A stretch of DNA of 64,000 nt from Pyrrhosoma nymphula. Its lineage: Eukaryota; Arthropoda; Insecta; Odonata; Coenagrionidae. Below, one piece after another: positions 55,851-64,000 of this stretch. The translations under genes and the position numbers were made by a program. The notes under the pieces were generated by a model that saw nothing but the letters and a program-made list of their open reading frames with translations, was not told the origin of the DNA and ran no database searches. The stretch is from NCBI GenBank assembly GCA_963573305.1, contig OY754337.1:74847094-74911093 (forward strand). Reading direction: 5' to 3'. Position 1 is the first letter of the stretch, and the number at the start of each line of letters is the position of its first letter.

Positions 55851-57050
55851 CTACTTTGAAAAAGAGACGCCCTTTGGATTTTTAGGACTAAAATATAGAG
55901 ATGGTCTCCGGTAAATTAGAAAATTAATAAATATAATCTTAAGAAAAACCTGTAGTCAAAAAGGAACACAGAAAACAGAGTAGAATTATTAAATATTTCG
56001 CACAAGACGTTTTTATTGTGCTAAAAAGCGAATGTAGCATAGTCTGAACCGAGGCATCGTGTCGTGAGAGTCGTGGCCCCTGGCATACGCCCAGTTGTCC
56101 AACTTTAGTAGTGCCACTGTCGGAGCACAGATTAAGGATGTAGAGCGATTTTTTATAAAAATGTACATATTTGAGTGAACACATGCATACGTATTCTCAT
56201 TAATGATATCTATAGATAAAATTGAAAAAATGTAACATCATTCCAATCTATTTTTTGGCAATGCAATGTTATTTTAACCAGTGGTCATAAGGCACATGGC
56301 CTATATTTCGTAGTAATTCGATTAAATATGCACACATTTTCTTCTAAACGTGAAATTGTAAATGTCTTTATATTATACCTAATTGTTGCTAGCAAATATC
56401 AAATTGTCATGCGGAGTAAAATTTTAGAAAAAATCCATATTACTATATAATTTCGTATACCTAAATTTCGAACACCATGCTGAAAACTCTAGTCATTACG
56501 TTCTTTGATAATTGAAATAAATTTAAATATAATTCTTTTATAGTTTCCACTTTTGTCTTTATGGTGAGTTCCAAGGCATAAACAGAAGAAATTAAATGAA
56601 ACGTGGTCCAAAAGCTTTATTTTCGACAAGCTTAAAATGTTCTCTCAAAGACCCATGGTTACCGCTCCAGCCACCTGAAAACTCCTAGTCCGATTCTGGT
56701 GGATTTCTGGCGTAACCTGGGGTTGTTGGCTACCCTGTCTATGTATGCGTTCCACTCGGCTCACGGAAGAGCTATCTCCGCCCCTTGATATCCCGCGCGG
56801 CAAACAATACCAGGCGTTGCAAGCAAGCAACCCGTCTTCCCCATAACCCGTCCTCAACCCCTTGAGCCCACATATTCTCCTTCCTCGTCGACAATGGAAT
56901 TCCTCCCGTTCCCCCACCCAACGCCCACTCGTGCCTACGAAGGGCGTGAACACGGCTCATTACTCCAGAGCCGCGGTACTCGCCTCTATTACTCTTTCCC
57001 TATCGCTTCCTCTTCCGCTCACGTGGAACGAATTCCTCTTCCACACTGTC
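55850..57050. other. No gene recognised
   Basis: AT-rich up to about 56640, then GC-richer (56640-57050) with open frames on both strands that show no recognised domain. Confidence 0.4.
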
Positions 57051-57089
57051 ACCTCCCTACCCACTGCATGGAAGAAGAAAAAGGCTTAG

Positions 57090-57620
57090 CCGCAGGGTGA
57101 ACAGGAATTTTTTTCTTAGGTTTTCTACCAGCTGATTGGTAGGTTCTTGGACGGTCCTCATCCTGCATCCCCATTTCTTTAACATTGCCTCATTTTCCCT
57201 ATTAAGGATGTCCCCCATTACATTCATCTTAAAGTCTTCATATCTTCTACCTCTTCTTATTTCGTCCAGGATTCCTATTCTCTTCCTTCCTCTACCACGC
57301 TTCCCCAGTGGTCTCCCCTCTATCACTCTCTTCAACATGCCCTTTTTTCTCAAATCTTCCTACATCCATCTCTTCTCCCTTCTCCGAACCTCCGCCACAA
57401 GCTTCCTCTCCTCTCCAACAATATCCAATACCTCCTCGTTCGTCTTCCTCACCACCCAGCTCACCCTCTCCATCCTTCTCCAAGCCCACATCTCAAACGC
57501 CTCAAGTCTACGCACATCCTCTCTTCGTAATTACCAAGTAACCCATGCAGCGCCACGATCCACACTATCATCCATCAGAAAATCCTCTTTCCCTCATCCG
57601 TCTGATTCGCTAGCTGCAGG
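57090..57620 (-). pseudogene. LINE C-terminal fragment
   Basis: The minus strand reads, in shifting frames, RRLEAFEMWAWRRMERVSWV, VRKTNEEVLDIVGEERKL and VIEGRPLGKRGRGRKRIGIL. It continues with DEIRRGRRYEDFK and a LKKWGCRMRTVQEPTN tail. It belongs to the same LINE family type as 39420-39935. The 168-codon plus-strand frame across this interval is its shadow. Confidence 0.75.
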
Positions 57621-57649
57621 AGATCAGCTCATACTTAATTAGAGAAAAC

Positions 57650-59550
57650 AAAACGACTGATACCTAACCATCATCGTGGCATTCGAGCACTATGCCTTTG
57701 TCTACAAAAGGTTTTTTCAGTACTGTACAGGTAGTTTCTATGCTTCCGTGTCATCATCAACTGCAAACAAGATACAGTGACAAAACGCAATTGTACTTGA
57801 TGATGGTACAGAAGAATGAAAACTACTTTCTTCGTATGGATAAACATTTAATTGAAAGATACATACGTAGTTTTCTTTTAATATGAGATGGAACTTTTAC
57901 CTAGTTGAGCCTGAAGCCATCAAACTCAAACCATCTTCCATGGTATCCAAAAAGTATATGCCAGCTGGTATCAACTTATATAATGCCGTCTACTTTGAAT
58001 AGCACTTTTAAAAAATTGCGAGGGTAACTCAAACAACCAGGGAAACTAAGTTTACGAGAAAATGATGTCATCATTGAGCCCACACTTTTTATTTTTTGTT
58101 TCATGTGCCCACTGAAATCTTCCAACACTAATGGCGTTAATGAAACACTAATGTACATTTTTAAAAACTATTTATGCTGTTTTCTCCAGTTTGAAACTAA
58201 TGAGTGTTTACTTTCATCTTATCATATGCATAGGTTAATTTCTCCTGTGGATATTTTTTATCTCTCATACGGGCAGATGAATACAATTTGCTCATGTTGG
58301 CAGGGTAAATATTGAGGATAGAAGTTTGGTGCAAAATTTATCTATTGAATCGAAGTAACACATTTGTAATACCAATGATATTATTTTACAAAACAGAGAA
58401 TTTTAGTTACATGGAATTATATTGAATCAGATGAAGTTCCTGTTATTCAATTAAAAATTCAATATCAATATCAGGGTTTATAATAATTGAGCTTTTGCAA
58501 ACATATGGAAATAAAGTGGGAGTTAATTCTGTGAACTTCAAGCAACGACAAATTGGGGTAATATCAGGCCTAGCTTGGATGTATACGTAATAATTTAGGC
58601 TTTCCCGTTTAAAGGTTAATTAAGCCGTCAGGGAAGCTGAAGCAGATTTCAAGGGTTTGAAGGGACGGCCTTAAGTCAAGTGTGCCATAAAAGTGTAGCG
58701 GATCGAAGGCGAATCAATGCACTCGCCGCTTTTGTTCTTTCCCGCCAACCGTGCTCTGAAAGTGACAGGCACTGCTCAACTCCAGCGCCTCTGCCCTGCA
58801 TCTGCCCCAATAACCATCCTTCGCGCGGCTAGACTTCAAGTCAGAGGCGGCCCTCGTCGTGAACGTGCGCTGTTTGTAGATGGAAGCCTTTTATTCAGTG
58901 ACCGGAAATTACACAGCCATGCATTTTCATGGAGAGCTAATTCACGAGGACTCTCAAAGCCCTGCCATGGACGTCAAATGGAATAAATCAGGGGAACTTG
59001 AGCCCTAATATGAATTGGGAATGAGATTGATGGCAATTGACGTTTATTAAGGAACATCTCAGACTATTAGCACTCTGTATCTCATTTAGCATCATATGAA
59101 CCACGAATATTACGCTTCCCTTGTACAGTGAAATATGAAATAGTCGTCATAACTGAGCTAAGTCTTAGAGAGGTTGGAGACTTCGTGGGTTAGAAAGACT
59201 TTCTCTACCACTTCAAATAACTCCGAAATAGATCGTTGAAATTCATACCGAGCGTATGAATAGTTCACGATTACGTGATTCAGAGAGGAAATCAGACGCT
59301 TCATAACCTTTCATTGATTAACTTTATTTTCGTCTTCATCGGCATTCTCAAAATAACTGTCTCATCTAAACCTGAGACGAAGTAAATTGAAGCATGAAAT
59401 GATATTTTTACTTGAAGGCGGATATTCTTAATTTACTACATCATCTTCTTGAAATTATTTATTTTAAGTTAATACCTTAATCTGCTGCATCATCTACGCT
59501 GATGCTGTTAATTCTCTTCTACTTATACCTTTGTGACCACGATTGAGTAA
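57650..59550. other. No gene recognised
   Basis: AT-rich except for a GC-richer patch at 58700-58990, whose open frame has no recognised domain. Confidence 0.4.
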
Positions 59551-59554
59551 TAGA

Positions 59555-60160
59555 ATAGAGTAGAATTAATCTTTATTATACTCTGAGACAGGTCCCTTAG
59601 AGCAAAAATACAATACAGTGATATAAAATCGAGGTAATTAACAAATTAACAAATGATTTTGCTCAATTAAGAAAATAAATAGAGCCTAATAACAATGAAA
59701 AAGAAAGAGAAAAACAACTAATCTCAGTGAAAAACTATAGCTGTACACATGATACAATTAAATTCTAAGATAGGTATAGACATGAGTATAGATATGATAC
59801 AGGATAATTAACAGAAAAAAATCCTTAAGGTTACAATACGTATGAGATAAAAAAATATTTCAAACAGTAATAACAGAAATCATTAAGGGATCATGAAGAA
59901 AAAAAAAACAATTTTTGTCTAGAAAAAAAAGTTTTTAATAAGAATTTCATACTGAACAGGCTAAAATATTCAATAAAACATTCTTTAAATAAAATTCCAT
60001 ACCATTTAGATTGAAAAATGGCCAATGAGCGAGATTTTCTCAAATCAATTTGAATAGAATTCCAGAGTTGTGAGGCGGCCACGACAAACGACTTGTGAAA
60101 GGTTCGGTGGGTCGGAAGTAGAAGGTTATTAGGTTCTGTAATCTTAGAGTTCAACGCTAC
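59555..60160 (-). pseudogene. LINE 3' end with RT C-terminus
   Basis: The minus strand reads LLLPTHRTFHKSFVVAASQL, then WNSIQIDLRKSRSLAIFQSK. This is the terminal conserved block of insect LINE reverse transcriptases (the usual form has WNSLP). The remainder is 3' untranslated sequence ending in TATAATAAAGATTAATTC near 59565. No catalytic domain is left. Confidence 0.7.
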
Positions 60161-60320
60161 TTCTCACATTATATTTATTCATTGTTAAACGTATTTATCA
60201 TTTTCATTAAGTACTTTCTAAGCAATACAATTACAATTTTTCACTGTATAAATTATGAAAATTTAATTCTGACCACCTTGTTCCTATAAAGCCACCAAAT
60301 AATCCACAAGGGAGAAGAAC

Positions 60321-60420
60321 GCCTCGGTAGCTTAACTGGTTAAAGCACTCGGCGCGAAATAGAGGGATACGGGTTCGAATCCCGGTCAAGGCGAATGATT
60401 TTCCCTCTGTGGAATATCGC
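60321..60420 (+). mobile_element. tRNA-derived SINE
   Basis: The head contains TAGCTTAACTGGTTAAAGC (A-box, about 60328-60345) and CGGGTTCGAATCCCG (B-box with a perfect T-arm). About five base pairs of the acceptor arm remain (CGCCT/AGGCG). The tail AATGATTTTCCCTCTGTGG and AATATCGC matches the copy at 37480-37590, so I call a SINE rather than a tRNA gene. The anticodon arm does not pair well. Confidence 0.7.
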
Positions 60421-60429
60421 ACAGTGATG

Positions 60430-61680
60430 TGATTTGTTCATATAATAGCCTGAAACATTTCGTGCATTCCCATCACAGTCTCCTCGAACTATGTACCCTA
60501 TCGGTGGAAAAGATGAACCGAAAAGGGTTATTCACTGAAGAAAAAAGGGAATAATGAATTGAGAAAACTCGAGAAAGAGGATAAGTTATTAGCAAACTGA
60601 CTTGGAACAGATTAGGATATCAATTTTTGCGGTGTCAATGTTAATGATCAATTAGAGGTTTTTTACATTAACTAAGGTAACAGAACGAGATGAGTGAAAA
60701 TACTACAAAACAAGGAAAATCTACGGCTTATTATGAGGCCTACGATGTTTTGGGTGATTTGTTTGTGATATGATTCATTTATAAAATAATTAATAAAATT
60801 TCCACTATACTTTCATTAGTCAGTAACCAAGGTTGTACATTATTAAACGTTTCACCCATTGATTTTGAATAGATCAAATCTTTGCGTGATAAATGAGCCA
60901 AAGCATTATTGAATTTCAGACCCGGAATGCGGAATAGAGAATGGAGATTAGTTTGAAAAAAATGCTGGGAATTTTCTCAATGGAAGAACAGCACTTGTTC
61001 CATAAAAAATCTGTGAATTTTGTTATTTTTTTCTTACTCGCACTACTTGCTCAAAAGTTTCTTTTCGCTACTCCTAGCTCGGTCGGAATTTTCTGTGAGA
61101 GTTGACTCCGTCCTATTAATTCGGTAAATAGGTATATTGTGAGGTACAACTGTACAGCTCTTACGCGTGAGACAAGGAAAGATTGAAGAAGGGAAAAGTG
61201 AAAAGCATCTTCTACCGAGGAGTCTTTTGTTGTTTCTTTGCCAAAGCTTTGGGAAGATTGACGACCGAGGAGTGAACTGGGAGGGGGGGGAAGGAGGCAT
61301 TAAATTTCAGATAAAGCAGAAATGCTAGAAAGATCTGATCATTTATTTATGGCCGAGCTTCACTTCTGGCGCGGAGAATTGATTTCCCATTTCATCGAGG
61401 CAAGGGTTTTCGTCGATTTAAGAATTGGGAATATCCCATGTTGATCCAAATCTTCAACGCGATATTCAAGAAGACTTTTTGGGAGCTTCTGAAGCACCAA
61501 TCATTTGGACGAAACGGCGGGAGAAATGAAAGCATGAATTACTTAAGGCCTTATACGAGAGGAACTGTTGACGAGTTGTAAAATGAAAGATAAACGTTAT
61601 TTTATACTTTTCAATAAATCAGAAGTGTTAAGCATTTTTACCCTCACCCCTTGGGCTGTGTACTTATGCTCTCTCACCCC
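60430..61680. other. No gene recognised
   Basis: AT-rich. The minus frame at 61043-61300 has no recognised domain. Confidence 0.4.
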
Positions 61681-61689
61681 CGACAACAA

Positions 61690-61800
61690 TATTTACATCT
61701 ACAAAATACCCTGCAAGCCACCTCAGGGGTGTGTGGCAGGGGGTGAGTAATCACCAACATGCATTACACTATACACTAGAGTTAGTGTAACTACGACTAA
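61690..61800. repeat. GCAAGCCACC repeat end
   Basis: ATACCCTGCAAGCCACCTCA, GTGTGTGGCAGGGGGTGAG, CACCAACATGCATTACAC and GTGTAACTACGACTA repeat the order seen at 45090-45190. CCCTGC..GCCAC and GTGGCAGGG form an imperfect hairpin. The copy at 38417 carries LINE coding sequence, so these are probably LINE 3' ends. Confidence 0.65.
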
Positions 61801-64000
61801 TTATGCATTAGCATAAATCGCTAATGCTTGTCACGAGGCAAAGCCTCATAAGCATGCTTTGAATCTAATTCATTGCTGGGAATGTAAATTGGGCATTATA
61901 GACTAGAAATATAATGATAACGCATTATATAGTGTTTGAATAATAATTCATATGTTATACCAGCCGCACAAACAGTTGTAAGAGGAGTTTATACCTTTGG
62001 CTAAATATTAAGAAGGTGATATCGAGGCAGTGCAAATAATATTTAATTAAAAAATAACCATATTTTAAGGTGGCTGTGCTCTGACAGCTCAAATTTCTAT
62101 ATTTTGATTTAAATCCTGAATATATCTGCAAATATGATAGTATTTACAGTTTAAATGACCCAATAACCTAGCAATAACAATTAGTTATCCGTATTATTCG
62201 TCAATGTAGCTAATTATATGGAATCATTGTACTTAATATTAAATTCATAGATTTCAGCAAAAATGGTGTGATCCGATTTTCAGAGGAAATTTTATTCACG
62301 TACTTACCATTAACTACTGATGCATAATGTTTTACCAATAATTACTCTGTATGATAAGCACGAGACAGAATTAAGATTTTCAATGTTTTGCAATGAATCC
62401 ATAAGGGTTAATATGACAACACCTCATTTTTGGAGCCCTATGATATTCTTAGTCCAAACATTTTCAATACATAAGCCCCTTGATTGGTGAAACCTTTGTC
62501 TTCTTTGTCTTGGTTTCAGCTATCATACAAATTTGTACGCTTTGGACCTTAAATATGGAAAACTTCATTAAATAAGCAGCCTAGGACTTCATAGTGGACG
62601 GATAAACTTGGGAACTACTGATTGTGTGACGTTGCTATAGGAATATGGAATGTAACGCCTCTTTAGCTTATGGTCGAAAGATTTCAAAGGTTCTAGTTGC
62701 TGCACACATACCTACGTACATACATGTGACAATTCAGGCAGCTATCCATTTTTAAAACAGCAGTAAAGAGTTGTAGAGTATTTTACTTACATTAATAGTT
62801 AAACTTAACCAAAGCCATACATTTTACATCGTTAATTATAAATAAAGTACTCTCGCAATCGCAAGCATAAGCAATGGAATACTATATGCATCAAGAGAAT
62901 GCTACTTACTAAGATCAAGAAATTCGAGGAGTGGAAATGTCTTCGGGGAGTTAATTTTCCTAAGCATTATTCCTAAAATAGGATAATAAATATCATTAAA
63001 TAGGTCAGATAGAGATATTATCGTCATTATAAGGAGTCATTACAGCTAGTAGAAATTATTGTAAGTCGGTAAGTGATCTCTACCAAACCTGAACAAAGTC
63101 AAAAATTATTTAATATTTTATAAACAACAAGTATGTATGAAAGAAAATGTAATAAGCAAGTATTAGTCTTTGATCTTTATACAGGTTAGTAATTGAATAT
63201 TCATTCAAATCAGGACCAATTTAGCAAACAAATAAGAAAAATAACAATTTCTAGACAATTCTTATGACAGGCCTTATTCGGTGGCCATATTGTATGTCAA
63301 TACTCCAGGAGAGGTAACACTATTGATGTGAATAATTATCTTTTATATCATTTAATTCTAGCAATTCTTTGAGAGCCGAAAAGTACATACTACGAGATGA
63401 TAAGCTCTGTTGTATATCATTTTCATTTGCAGACGTGACATCTAATATTAATCATATGTCCCTCTCCAGGGTTAAGCGGCGCATTGACCTCAGCCTTACC
63501 AAAAGCGAGCCCTGGTAGTTATTAGCCACATAAGGGGAGTAAACTGCCCATGGGCGTCATGAGGCGTTTCCGTGGGAACGTTATCGGAGAAACTCTGTAA
63601 ATATTTGCCTTGCTGATCGATAATGGCCGGAAAGATGGTCTTACCTGTATATCCCGCCTGTTGGATTTAATGAATGGAATTTTCCGATATTTCGGGGTTT
63701 ATTACTGACTACTTCACCATCAGCAGTCTTGACTTGCGCTGAAATTGTCTATTGTATTGTCTAACTCAAAGTGAAAGAAATTTTTCACCATGAGTTTCAC
63801 TCCATGCAATTTTCATCTTGACACAAATTGTGAATATCAGTCATTGTGTGCCCTTGTGAAAGTAACCAGTGAACAAAATTTGTCTCTTAGTAAAAATGCT
63901 TCACTTATAAGGACCTGGCTTCTGAGCAGCGTGAACAAAACATGCTCATAGATATAATTCAGAAATAATAAATATCATGCTTCTTTAAAGAACGCTGGAT
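61800..64000. other. AT-rich DNA, no gene recognised
   Basis: No recognised coding family. A GC-richer patch at 63470-63600 has no identifiable domain or splice pattern. Confidence 0.45.

Noticed and set aside
57136..57642. 168-codon plus-strand ORF
   Set aside because: Antisense shadow of the LINE fragment on the minus strand.
60321..60395. Possible functional tRNA gene
   Set aside because: The B-box and T-arm are good, but the anticodon arm pairs poorly and the downstream tail is shared with another copy, which indicates a SINE.

Overview
The window looks like AT-rich nuclear DNA of an arthropod, most likely an insect. It has no operons and no bacterial-type gene density. It is dominated by decayed transposable elements of the kinds common in insect genomes: APE-endonuclease LINEs, mariner, piggyBac and hAT transposons, tRNA-derived SINEs, and small foldback or terminal-inverted-repeat elements. 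The species cannot be named from the sequence alone. No complete host gene is recognisable. At most there are a few candidate exons (27017-27184 on +, 31237-31528 on -) and promoter-like CpG-rich patches (1-190, 4140-4560, 36890-37320).

Layout. 1-7.9 kb: sparse DNA with a hammerhead-like repeat tail, a tRNA-SINE, a 24-copy 13-bp minisatellite, a CpG-rich patch, a foldback element and a LINE remnant. 7.9-10.5 kb: a decayed piggyBac-type transposon with recognisable ends and transposase. 11.2-15.5 kb: LINE remnants, one with a YADD reverse-transcriptase core. 16.8-17.0 kb: a cluster of direct and inverted GTACCTTGGAACA motifs. 19.6-23.8 kb: a LINE piece, a mariner transposase pseudogene, a foldback element and a second LINE. 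24.2-29.1 kb: two related near-perfect palindromes, several local duplications and hairpins, and a small coding-like ORF. 31-37 kb: few recognisable features, ending in a TATA-containing promoter-like block. 37.4-41.0 kb: tRNA-SINE pieces, a 432-bp element built from repeated palindromes, a foldback made from two SINE tails, two LINE remnants and a hAT-like miniature element. 44.7-47.5 kb: a decayed hAT transposon with terminal repeats, a target duplication and a second small element nested in its coding region. 48.8-52.8 kb: a layered stack of a DNA-transposon shell with the start of a MADF-like ORF, an almost full-length LINE inside it, and a tRNA-SINE inside the LINE. 53.4-64 kb: further LINE tails, SINEs and unannotated AT-rich DNA.

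The genes do not act together as a pathway. They are independent transposon remnants, nearly all interrupted by stops, frameshifts or insertions. The most unusual recurring signal is a dispersed module, CTGATGA or CTGAAGA followed by a short hairpin and GAAAC, at the ends or in the arms of several small repeats. It resembles a hammerhead-ribozyme core as known from Penelope-like retroelements, but I could not establish a complete ribozyme at any copy. I did not find convincing evidence of an undescribed multi-gene system. Many open reading frames here start at GTG, CTG or TTG and are not credible eukaryotic genes.
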